From: SABI01 sp028532915
GTDB taxonomy: Bacteria; Spirochaetota; Spirochaetia; Sphaerochaetales; Sphaerochaetaceae
Reading direction: 5' to 3'
Assembly (NCBI GenBank): GCA_963677225.1
Contig: OY781923.1
Coordinates: 372,001 to 436,000 of the forward strand
Length of the DNA stretch: 64,000 nucleotides
The number at the start of each line of letters is the position of its first letter. Position 1 is the first letter of the stretch. Position numbers and translations under genes: made by a program. Below are positions 34,800 to 41,800 of this stretch, piece after piece. The notes below the pieces were generated by a model, which worked only from the letters and a program-made list of their open reading frames with translations, was not told where the DNA came from and ran no database searches.

Positions 34800-34868
34800 A
34801 GGAATATTTTTGTATGATGATGTGATAAGTCTGAATGAAATAAGTATTTTTAGTGTAGGTATTTGTTT

Positions 34869-35627
34869 TTACAGATGCTGTTCTATCTGTGCGACCTTCT
34901 CTTTGATAAGCTTTGAATATTCTTCTTTCTTCTGAATCATCCGTGAGGCGGGACCTGTGATCGAGACTGCAGCGATGGGAACCTTTAAGGAGTTCTGTAT
35001 GGGAGATGCTATACAGTATATCCCTTCTTCATGTTCCTCATTGTCAATCGCATATCCCTGTTCTCTGATTTTTTGCAGTTCCTTTGAAAGGACGAGGGGG
35101 TCGGTGATCGTGTTCTTTGTCTTTTTTTCGTATGTCAGAGAGAGGAGGATCTTTGCCTGTTGCTCTTTGTCGCATCTTGAAAGAAGAGCCTTGCCGAGTC
35201 CGGTGCAGTACAGCGGAGCCCCTCCTCCTCTGTGGCTGCTGGTGACAACCCTCAGCGAGAGAGTGGATTCGATCTTGTATATGTATTTGATATGAAGATC
35301 CTCGAGGGTCGCAAGATGGATAGTCTCTTTTGTCAGTTCGCTCAGCTGCTCCATGACGGGAACGGCGAACTGATGAAGCAGACTGTATTTGCTTCCCATG
35401 TTGAGAAAGCGGTTCATCTTTTCGGTGAGAGAGTAGTTTTCCGATTCGCTGTTTTTGTAGACGTATCCCATGGAGCAGAGAGTCTGAAGAAATCGATACA
35501 GAGTACTTTTATGTATAGAGACATCCTTTGAAATGGTGGAGAGATTGTTGGCTCCGTTTTTTGCAAGATATTCCAATATGGTCATCGTCCGTTCGACGGC
35601 AAGTACCTTCTGCTCAGTCTGATCCAT
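34869..35627 (-). CDS. IclR-family transcription regulator (KdgR-like)
   Basis: A 252-residue regulator with an IclR winged helix (VERTMTILEYLAKNGANNLS, DVSIHKSTLYRFLQTLCSMG) and a GAF-like effector domain (ETIHLATLEDLHIKYIYKI, GAPLYCTGLGKALLS, GYAIDNEEHEEGIYCIASPI, AAVSITGPASRM). GAGGA precedes the ATG at 35627; the upstream extension to 35693 overlaps the promoter. It diverges from eda and kdgK and, like KdgR in other bacteria, probably responds to 2-keto-3-deoxygluconate. The palindrome at 35709-35723 is its likely operator. Confidence 0.92.
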   Translation of the reverse strand: MDQTEQKVLAVERTMTILEYLAKNGANNLSTISKDVSIHKSTLYRFLQTLCSMGYVYKNSESENYSLTEKMNRFLNMGSKYSLLHQFAVPVMEQLSELTKETIHLATLEDLHIKYIYKIESTLSLRVVTSSHRGGGAPLYCTGLGKALLSRCDKEQQAKILLSLTYEKKTKNTITDPLVLSKELQKIREQGYAIDNEEHEEGIYCIASPIQNSLKVPIAAVSITGPASRMIQKKEEYSKLIKEKVAQIEQHL

Positions 35628-35652
35628 AGTATTCCTCGTCAGTGATAGTGAA

Positions 35653-35681
35653 ATAGTAATTCTCTTACGTGATAATTGCAA
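35653..35681 (-). promoter_or_regulatory. promoter of the IclR gene
   Basis: On the minus strand TTGCAA (35681-35676) and TACTAT (35658-35653) are separated by 17 bases, 26 bases before the start codon. Confidence 0.6.
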
Positions 35682-35708
35682 GGGCTGTTTCAAAAATATA
35701 TTACAGTT

Positions 35709-35723
35709 TCAATAATATATTGA
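35709..35723. promoter_or_regulatory. operator overlapping the eda -35 box
   Basis: TCAATA-ATA-TATTGA is a perfect 15-bp interrupted palindrome that covers the first bases of the eda -35 box. A related half-site, TTTCAAAAATATATT, lies just to the left. Best explained as the IclR-family binding site. Confidence 0.6.
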
Positions 35724-35748
35724 CATACTTGGATCCGCATACGATAAT
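35720..35748 (+). promoter_or_regulatory. promoter of eda-kdgK
   Basis: Consensus TTGACA (35720-35725) and GATAAT (35743-35748) with a 17-base spacer, leaving a leader of about 40 bases before eda. Confidence 0.75.
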
Positions 35749-35795
35749 AGAAAAAAATAAAACATGGTAATAAAAATGAAACAGGAGGTTGTGAA

Positions 35796-36452
35796 ATGAA
35801 AGTAATGCCGGCAGATATACAGCAAAGAATCGCCGACGGCGGTGTTGTCGCTGTCCTTTCGATAGAGAATGTCGCCGACGCCGTACCTGTGGCACAGGCT
35901 CTGGTCGAGGGGGGCATCACGGTTATAGAACTGGCTTTGCGAAGCGATGCCGCGATCCCTTCTATCGAGCAGATAGTCAAACATGTGCCGCAGATGAACG
36001 TAGGTGTAGGGACTATCCTTTTCAAAGATCAGGTGAAGAGGGTAAAGGACCTGGGAGCGTTGTTCGGAGTCTCTCCCGGTCTGAACGCAGAGATAGTGAA
36101 AGAAGCCGTCGACAACGGCTTTCCCTTTGCTCCGGGAATCTCGACAGCCAGTGAGATAGAACTCGCCTACTCGCTCGGATGTGATATGCTCAAGCTCTTT
36201 CCTGCAGGTCCATTGGGAGGCCCTGATTATCTGAAGGCGATGGGTGCTCCGTATAAGCATCTGAATCTGCGCTATTTCCCTCTCGGCGGGGTATCTCAAA
36301 AGACCCTTCCCTCATGGGGAGAACTTTCCAATGTGATAACCGTGGGAGGATCATGGATAGCCAACAGACAGCTCATTGCAGAGCACAGATTCGAAGAGAT
36401 AGCATCGGCAGCGGCCGTTGCTCAGAAGAAATGGAAAGAGATCAGGGGGTAG
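35796..36452 (+). CDS. eda: 2-keto-3-deoxy-6-phosphogluconate aldolase
   Basis: A 218-residue class I aldolase of the KDPG/KHG family that splits 2-keto-3-deoxy-6-phosphogluconate into pyruvate and glyceraldehyde-3-phosphate, the last step of the Entner-Doudoroff route. Motifs: GVVAVLSIENVADAVPVAQA, ITVIELALRSDAAI with the catalytic glutamate near residue 48, VGVGTILFKDQ, and DMLKLFPAGPLGGPDYLKAM near residue 130 with the Schiff-base lysine. CAGGAGG precedes the ATG. It is co-transcribed with kdgK six bases later and shares the pathway with uxuA. Confidence 0.94.
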   Translation: MKVMPADIQQRIADGGVVAVLSIENVADAVPVAQALVEGGITVIELALRSDAAIPSIEQIVKHVPQMNVGVGTILFKDQVKRVKDLGALFGVSPGLNAEIVKEAVDNGFPFAPGISTASEIELAYSLGCDMLKLFPAGPLGGPDYLKAMGAPYKHLNLRYFPLGGVSQKTLPSWGELSNVITVGGSWIANRQLIAEHRFEEIASAAAVAQKKWKEIRG

Positions 36453-36458
36453 AAAAAG

Positions 36459-37479
36459 ATGAAAGTAGTTACATTCGGTGAGATCATGATGAGGTTGAAC
36501 CCCGAAGGGTATAAACGATTTATAGGATCGAACAGATTCGAGGTAAGCTACAGCGGAGGCGAGGCGAACGTCGCAGTCTCTCTGGCAAACTTCGGCGTTG
36601 ATGCGGCTTTTGTAACAAAAGTGCCTTCAAACGATCTTGGAACCTGCGCGATCCAGGCTGTGCGCCATTACGGCGTTGATACCTCATACATCAAAAGAGG
36701 AAAAGATCGACTGGGTATCTATTTTCTGGAAAAAGGGGCAAGCCAGCGGCCGTCTAAGGTCATTTACGACAGAGCCCACTCCTCGATCGCGGAAAGCTCG
36801 CCTGACGATTTTGATTGGGATGAGATCTTCGAAGGTGTCTCCTGGTTCCATTTCACCGGTATCACACCGGCTCTTGGGGGAAAGAACTCCAAGATCTGTC
36901 TTGAGGCCTGCAGAAAGGCGAAAGAGAAGGGGATCACGATCAGCTGTGATCTGAATTACCGCAGAAAACTGTGGAGCACAGAAGAGGCTGAAATAGTGAT
37001 GAGCCAGCTGATGGGCTATGTTGATGTATGCATAGCCAATGAAGAAGATGCCCGCGGATGTATTCGGTATCCACGCTTCGAAAACCGATATCAACAGCGG
37101 AACACTCAACCTCGACGGCTATATCGATGTTGCCAAACAGATCATCGACAAATTCGGATGCAAGAAGGTGGCGATCACACTCAGAGGGAGCATATCTGCG
37201 TCGGTGAACGAATGGGGAGCGATGCTCTATGATGGAAAAGATGCCTATTTCTCCCCCCGTTACACTATCCAGATCGTCGACAGAGTCGGTGGGGGAGACA
37301 GTTTCGGCGCTGCTTTGATCTATGCCTCACTGCATGATTATCCGATGCAGGATGCGATCAATTTCGCGGTTGCCGCCTCATGTCTGAAACATACTATCGA
37401 ATATGATTTCAATATCGTCAGTGTCGATGAGGTGAAGGCTCTTGCTGCCGGTAATGCTTCAGGCAGGGTTCAGCGCTAA
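36459..37479 (+). pseudogene. kdgK: 2-keto-3-deoxygluconate kinase, split by a one-base frameshift
   Basis: A PfkB-family sugar kinase of about 340 residues that phosphorylates 2-keto-3-deoxygluconate for Eda. The first frame starts MKVVTFGEIMMRLNPEGYKR and holds SYSGGEANVAVSLANFG and GISCDLNYR-like ISCDLNYRRKLW. Near base 37050 the frame is lost; the second frame resumes with ADVFGIHASKTD and carries KVAITLRGS and the catalytic loop RVGGGDSFGAALIYA. Removing one C from the CCC in GATGCCCGCGGAT gives the natural junction NEEDAADVFGI. If real, the uronate pathway lacks its kinase here; if an assembly error, the gene is intact. AAAAAG weakly precedes the ATG, seven bases after eda. Confidence 0.88.
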
Positions 37480-37484
37480 ACATC

Positions 37485-38118
37485 TTATCCTAACGAAGCG
37501 TGCCGGATATGTTCACCTATGAAGGCAAGACTCGCCTGTTCATCATGGTTCTCCAATGCTGTGAGCAGGCGATAATGCTGTTGGATCGTCTGGGCAAGAT
37601 TACTCTCATCGAGGTTCTGTGCGATTCTGAGAAGCTGAACCTTGGAATCGAGACGGTTGTACAGATCGAACAGCGCTTTGTTCCCGGTAGACCTGGCAAG
37701 TTCCAGATGAAATTCGCTGTCCTTGACGAACAACCGGGCACGGCTGCCTATCTGTACCTGATCACTGCACTGATCTGCCAGATCATACAGATTTCCGATA
37801 TAATCTTTTGCTCTTAATTTCAGAAGAGATTCGACGACGAGGGTCTCCAAAGTGATTCGCAGGTCGGGTGATATCCGCGAACTCTTTTTCATCCACTTTG
37901 TGCACCACTGCCTGCGAGTGCGGTTTCAGTTTGACCAGTCCGTATTCGTTCAACCGGCGAAGAGCCTCTCTGATCGGTGTCCTGGAGACTCCGAACTGTT
38001 CGGCGAATGCTTCTTCGCTCAAAAGGGTTCCCCCTTTGAGCTCGCCGCTGAGTATCTGTTGTTTGATGATCGTGTAGACCTTATCCGAAAGGCTTTCCTG
38101 GGTTATCGTAGCTGCCAT
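37485..38118 (-). pseudogene. GntR-family regulator, split by a one-base frameshift
   Basis: Read on the minus strand from ATG 38118, MAATITQESLSDKVYTIIKQ begins a winged helix (EEAFAEQFGVSRTPIREALR) closely like that of the 25407 regulator. The frame breaks near base 37870; the second frame carries LRITLETLVVESLLKL, LFVKDSEFHLELARSTGNK and SKVQLLRIAQNLDESNL, again paralogous to 25407. Deleting one C from the CCC in ATCACCCGAC restores ADITDLRITLE, aligned with EDIAVVRVALE of the paralog. Its upstream region has TTGTATACAA at 38194 and a 17-bp related site at 38362. It ends five bases from kdgK's stop. Confidence 0.85.
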
Positions 38119-38193
38119 ACATCCTCTTCAAAGCTTGTTTACTGCGTTCTCCGGAAAAGAACAATTTCTATAATACCATGAAACAAAAAATCT

Positions 38194-38203
38194 TGTATAC
38201 AAT
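38194..38203. promoter_or_regulatory. GntR operator (short form) before the broken GntR gene
   Basis: TTGTATACAA, the same 10-bp palindrome as at 26052-26061 before the paralogous regulator. Suggests shared autoregulation. Confidence 0.6.
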
Positions 38204-38355
38204 AAACACCCAATTGTTCAGATTCAGTGATAAGAATTGTTGTTGTCTGTTCTATGTATATATATGAAAATCAATTAATATTATTTTTCCGGTCATTTAT
38301 GTTTGGTGATTCTCTCATAGATCCTTTGCACACCAAAAAAATATGAAAATTTTCC

Positions 38356-38384
38356 TTGCGTATGCATACAGTATACAATAAATT
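38356..38384 (+). promoter_or_regulatory. promoter of the activator-TctCBA operon with a GntR site filling the spacer
   Basis: TTGCGT (38356-38361) and TAAATT (38379-38384) are 17 bases apart, and the spacer is exactly the 17-bp sequence ATGCATACAGTATACAA (38362-38378), which matches TTGTATACGGTATACAA of 26489 at 14 of 17 positions. This predicts GntR repression of the operon. Confidence 0.55.
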
Positions 38385-38510
38385 GATTATTGGAGTATTC
38401 ATCTCCTATGAATTGGATGAATGCATAAAAACTATTGCAACTTTCTATATTTCATACATTTATACATAATATCTTTTTAAGATTCAGACTAATATGATAG
38501 GGTAGACATC

Positions 38511-40370
38511 ATGACCAATATTCTAATTATCGTTCCGTATAAAGAGATCTACGAGACAATAGAGCATCAGCTTTCGCTCTACGATCTTTCGGGAATGAAT
38601 ATACAGCTGACTCATCTTTACGGGACCGATGATAAGACCCTCGGTTCCATATCTGCCGATATCGTTGTAGCCAGAGGTGTTACCTACACGGCTTTGGTGA
38701 ATCTCAAACCCGATATCCATATCGTTCCGATCCTCCCCGGTCCCAACGATCTGCTTGAGGCTCTCTATTCAACCTTCTCCTATCCTGAAGGGAATATCGG
38801 GGTGCTCTCTGGATCAAGTGATATGTGTGATACGGCCCATGTGTCGAAGATGATGAACCGAAAAGTGATGATGTATGTGGCAAATGATCAGGAAGAGGTG
38901 ATTAAAGGTGTTGAGAGCCTGAGGGAGCAGGGATGTTCCGTGTTTCTCGGCGGTCTGACCATGTGCCGATACTGCGAACAGGAGGGGTATCAGTATATCC
39001 ATATCAAATCGGGAATCCATTCGATCAACCGGTCTATTCACGAAGCGATCACCACTGCGCGTTCTCTCGAGAGGACAAAGGTGAGAATGAAGATCCTTGA
39101 GACTCTTTTGAACAATTCGAAAGAGGCGATGGTTGCCGTCAACAAGAAAGGGATAGTGTGGGTAGTCGCGAACCAGATGGCCGAACAGCTGTTTTCCGCG
39201 CCTTTGGTGAACAACAGGATCAGCGATTACTATGAAAGCGATTTCTGGGCTGATACCATGAAGACCGGGCGTGAAGGTGAGGTGATCGAGAAGATCTCAG
39301 GGATGCAGATTCTCATATCATCTCAGCCGATCATGACCGGCAGCGAAGGTCTGGGAGTCCTGCTGACCTTCCAGAATATCGAGACGATAAGGCTCGTGGA
39401 GCGGAAGATCCGCAAGGAGCTGAGCAAGAAGGGGCTGGTTGCCCGCTATACGTTCTCCAACATCATTTCGGTCAATCAGGAAATGAAAGCGATAGAGGAA
39501 AAGGCCCGCCGCTACAGCAAGGTCAACGGTGCTCTCTTACTCATCGGCGAGACAGGTACGGGAAAAGAACTGTTCGCACAGAGTATTCATAATGCATCAA
39601 ACCGCTGCGGAGAACCGTTCGTCGCTGTCAACTGTGCAGCTCTGCCGGAATCCCTGCTGGAAAGCGAGCTGTTCGGATACAGTGAAGGAGCCTTTTCCGG
39701 TGCCTCCAAAGGCGGGAAACAGGGGTTGTTCGAACTTGCACATAAGGGAACGCTCTTTCTGGATGAGATAGGGGAGATGCCCATCAAGCTTCAGGCGAAG
39801 CTGCTTCGTGTTCTGCAGGAGAAAGAGGTGAGGAAGGTCGGAGGCGACACTGTCGTTCCTGTCGATGTGAGAATCATCAGTGCAACAAACGTGAATATTT
39901 CGAAGAAGGTGAAGATGGGAGAGTTCCGTCTCGACCTCTTTTACCGCATCAGTCTTCTCAATCTGAGACTTATACCGCTGTGGAAGAGGAAAGAGGATAT
40001 TCCTCTGCTGTTCAACCATTTTGTAAGTTCATACTGCAAGTCCCATAATACAGAGGTTCCGACGATACTTCCGGAAGCATATCGTGCACTTTCGGGATAT
40101 CACTGGCCGGGAAATGTGCGAGAACTGAAAAACAGTGCCGAACGGTTGGCTATCCTGCTGAACACAGATGTTGTCGGGAGGCGGCAGATCGAGGAGCTCG
40201 ATATCGAGGCAACCTCGCTGGACGAGCCTTATGAAGATGTGAAGAAAAAGACGAAAAAGCTCCGGACGATGAGATGCTGTACCGTCAAATTGGAGGATGG
40301 TATCAATCATGAAAAAGCTATCTATTGTGTTGATGATTCTAGTGGTGTGTATCGGTTACACATTCGCTAA
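38511..40370 (+). CDS. PrpR-type sigma-54-dependent activator, no visible DNA-binding domain
   Basis: A protein of about 619 residues. Residues 1-180 form a PrpR_N sensor domain (ADIVVARGVTYTAL, VFLGGLTMCRYCEQEGY), about 190-300 a PAS-like domain (SKEAMVAVNKKGIVWVVANQ), and 315-570 a sigma-54 AAA+ domain with Walker A GETGTGKE near 345, the sigma-54 contact loop GAFSGA near 392 (serine in place of the common threonine), Walker B LFLDEIGEMP and WPGNVREL. After HWPGNVREL and ELDIEATSLDEP no Fis-type helix-turn-helix appears. The tail continues 60 bases into tctC. A one-base slip at the A-run 40241-40250 would instead end the protein at a TGA (40310-40312) overlapping the tctC ATG. Likely activates the sigma-54 promoter at 44544. 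Confidence 0.85.
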   Translation: MTNILIIVPYKEIYETIEHQLSLYDLSGMNIQLTHLYGTDDKTLGSISADIVVARGVTYTALVNLKPDIHIVPILPGPNDLLEALYSTFSYPEGNIGVLSGSSDMCDTAHVSKMMNRKVMMYVANDQEEVIKGVESLREQGCSVFLGGLTMCRYCEQEGYQYIHIKSGIHSINRSIHEAITTARSLERTKVRMKILETLLNNSKEAMVAVNKKGIVWVVANQMAEQLFSAPLVNNRISDYYESDFWADTMKTGREGEVIEKISGMQILISSQPIMTGSEGLGVLLTFQNIETIRLVERKIRKELSKKGLVARYTFSNIISVNQEMKAIEEKARRYSKVNGALLLIGETGTGKELFAQSIHNASNRCGEPFVAVNCAALPESLLESELFGYSEGAFSGASKGGKQGLFELAHKGTLFLDEIGEMPIKLQAKLLRVLQEKEVRKVGGDTVVPVDVRIISATNVNISKKVKMGEFRLDLFYRISLLNLRLIPLWKRKEDIPLLFNHFVSSYCKSHNTEVPTILPEAYRALSGYHWPGNVRELKNSAERLAILLNTDVVGRRQIEELDIEATSLDEPYEDVKKKTKKLRTMRCCTVKLEDGINHEKAIYCVDDSSGVYRLHIR

Positions 40371-41277
40371 TGGTGAAAGTGAACAGACAGGATCTGCCGA
40401 TTATCCGAGCAAGACGATCAAGGTGATCGTTCCCTACGGAGCAGGCGGAGGTGCTGATATCACGGTGAGACTGATGGCTAAATATCTGGAACCGATTCTG
40501 GGGCAGAATCTGGTCGTTCAGAATGTCACAGGCGGCAGCGGGACGATCGGCTGGACTCAGCTCACAAACGCTAAGGCCGACGGATACACGATCGGTTACG
40601 GGGATTGCCTTATGACCAACGCTCAGCTGCTGTTTGACGGAATCAAGTATGATGATGAGAGCTTCACTCCTATTGCAATGTATGCAAGTGATCCTCACAT
40701 CATCGTAGCTTCGAAAGCTTCAGGTATCACTTCTGTTGAGCAGTTGTTCGAAAAAGCAAAAGCTAATCCCGGAGAATTGACTTACGGATTGGGTGGCGCA
40801 TGGTCTTCTCACGATTTTTTGAGAATCAATCTTGAGAATTTTGCAGGAATCGAGTTCAACAGAATGGTGTTCCAAAGCGGTGCTGCTGCAGTCAATGCCG
40901 TCGCCGGCGGAAACTGTGATATTGCGGTTCCTTTCGTAGCCGAAGCACTGGCTCAGATCGAAGCGGGTAATGTTGTCCCTCTTGCGATCACAAGTCAGGA
41001 AAGATTCGCCATTACACCCGATATCCCGACTCTTACTGAACAGGGGATCGATTTTACCCACGTGATGTGGAGAGCTCTCGTTGCACCGGCAGGTGTCGAT
41101 CAGGAGATTGTGAACATTCTTGATGACGCACTCGCTCAGGTGATGGCAGACCCTGAATATCAGAAGGCTGCTCTCGAAGCTGGCAGTTTCAGACTCTATG
41201 AAAGCAATGAGACTTTCAAAGATTCTTTCCATACCAGTCACGACTCATATGAAAAAATGATTCTGGAAACAAAATAA
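40309..41277 (+). CDS. tctC: tripartite tricarboxylate transporter binding protein (TctC)
   Basis: A 322-residue exported Bug/TctC-family binding protein. Signal peptide MKKLSIVLMILVVCIGYTFA is followed by NGESEQTGSAD. Family features are YPSKTIKVIVPYGAGGGADI at the start of the mature part, LVVQNVTGGSGTIGW, YTIGYGDCLMTNAQ, GGAWSSHDFLRINLENFAGI and AVAGGNCDIAVPF. ATG 40309 gives a proper signal peptide with TGGAGG 12 bases upstream; ATG 40297 is too near that site. The gene overlaps the end of the activator gene. It binds a carboxylate or similar anion in the periplasm for TctAB. A hairpin follows. Confidence 0.92.
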   Translation: MKKLSIVLMILVVCIGYTFANGESEQTGSADYPSKTIKVIVPYGAGGGADITVRLMAKYLEPILGQNLVVQNVTGGSGTIGWTQLTNAKADGYTIGYGDCLMTNAQLLFDGIKYDDESFTPIAMYASDPHIIVASKASGITSVEQLFEKAKANPGELTYGLGGAWSSHDFLRINLENFAGIEFNRMVFQSGAAAVNAVAGGNCDIAVPFVAEALAQIEAGNVVPLAITSQERFAITPDIPTLTEQGIDFTHVMWRALVAPAGVDQEIVNILDDALAQVMADPEYQKAALEAGSFRLYESNETFKDSFHTSHDSYEKMILETK

Positions 41278-41297
41278 CCGGAAATCTTTTGCACTAT

Positions 41298-41324
41298 GAA
41301 GGGCTGCGTTTCGAGCAGCCCTTC
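41298..41324 (+). promoter_or_regulatory. intercistronic hairpin after the binding-protein gene
   Basis: GAAGGGCTGC and GCAGCCCTTC pair perfectly over 10 bp with a GTTTCGA loop between tctC and tctB. No T-run follows. Confidence 0.75.
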
Positions 41325-41344
41325 AACAATGGAGAGAATTAGAA

Positions 41345-41782
41345 ATGTTGAAATTAAGTGGAAACAGAATCTATTTGCTGGTCACGATGGCGGTGTTGCT
41401 TGCCTTTGCGACCAAGATCCCTACTATTCCGACCGAGGCAAGAAGCTATCCTCTGGTCCTTCTGATCGGGGCGTTTATCTTCAGTCTGATTCTGTTCTTC
41501 AAGGACACTCCGATCGAACAGGATCCGCTGCAGATCCATATCGTATGGAAGATTATTATCTTTTTAGCCATGGTCGTAATATATCTGTTTTTAATGACTA
41601 AGGTCGGTTATATCATTGCCACGGCTATGTTTCTCTATGCGTCCTTACTCTTTTTGAGACTTGAGAACAAGATCCTGTTGATAACATTTCCCCTTGTCCT
41701 CACACTCGTTCTCTATTTTCTGTTCACCCGTCTTCTTTCAGTGATTCTTCCTGAAGGTGCCTGGTTCGGACTCTACTTATGA
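41345..41782 (+). CDS. tctB: tripartite tricarboxylate transporter small membrane subunit (TctB)
   Basis: A 145-residue hydrophobic protein with four predicted transmembrane segments (near YLLVTMAVLLAFATKI, YPLVLLIGAFIFSLILFF, IIIFLAMVVIYLFLMTKVGY with IIATAMFLYASLLFL, and LITFPLVLTLVLYFLFTRL). Length, topology and place between tctC and tctA identify it; TctB sequences are poorly conserved. GGAGAG precedes the ATG. It is the fourth-gene-type auxiliary of the TctA channel. Confidence 0.88.
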   Translation: MLKLSGNRIYLLVTMAVLLAFATKIPTIPTEARSYPLVLLIGAFIFSLILFFKDTPIEQDPLQIHIVWKIIIFLAMVVIYLFLMTKVGYIIATAMFLYASLLFLRLENKILLITFPLVLTLVLYFLFTRLLSVILPEGAWFGLYL

Positions 41783-41800
41783 TTCCCTGGAGATCAAATT

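Larger units (their letters stand above)
34517..34868. other. AT-rich intergenic region with tandem minus-strand promoters
   Basis: Non-coding stretch upstream of the secreted-protein gene. It contains two copies of CATATGTCAATACATTT (34591, 34783), each holding a minus-strand TTGACA, plus an inverted repeat AACAACTTA (34697-34705) / TAAGTTGTT (34729-34737) lying between them, inside the long leader that the distal promoter would make. No open frame of note. Confidence 0.6.
38119..38510. other. AT-rich intergenic regulatory region
   Basis: Stretch between the leftward GntR remnant and the rightward sigma-54 activator. It holds operator 38194-38203 and promoter/operator 38356-38384. The promoter leaves a leader of about 120 AT-rich bases before 38511, in which no stable hairpin or small gene was seen. 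Confidence 0.55.
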
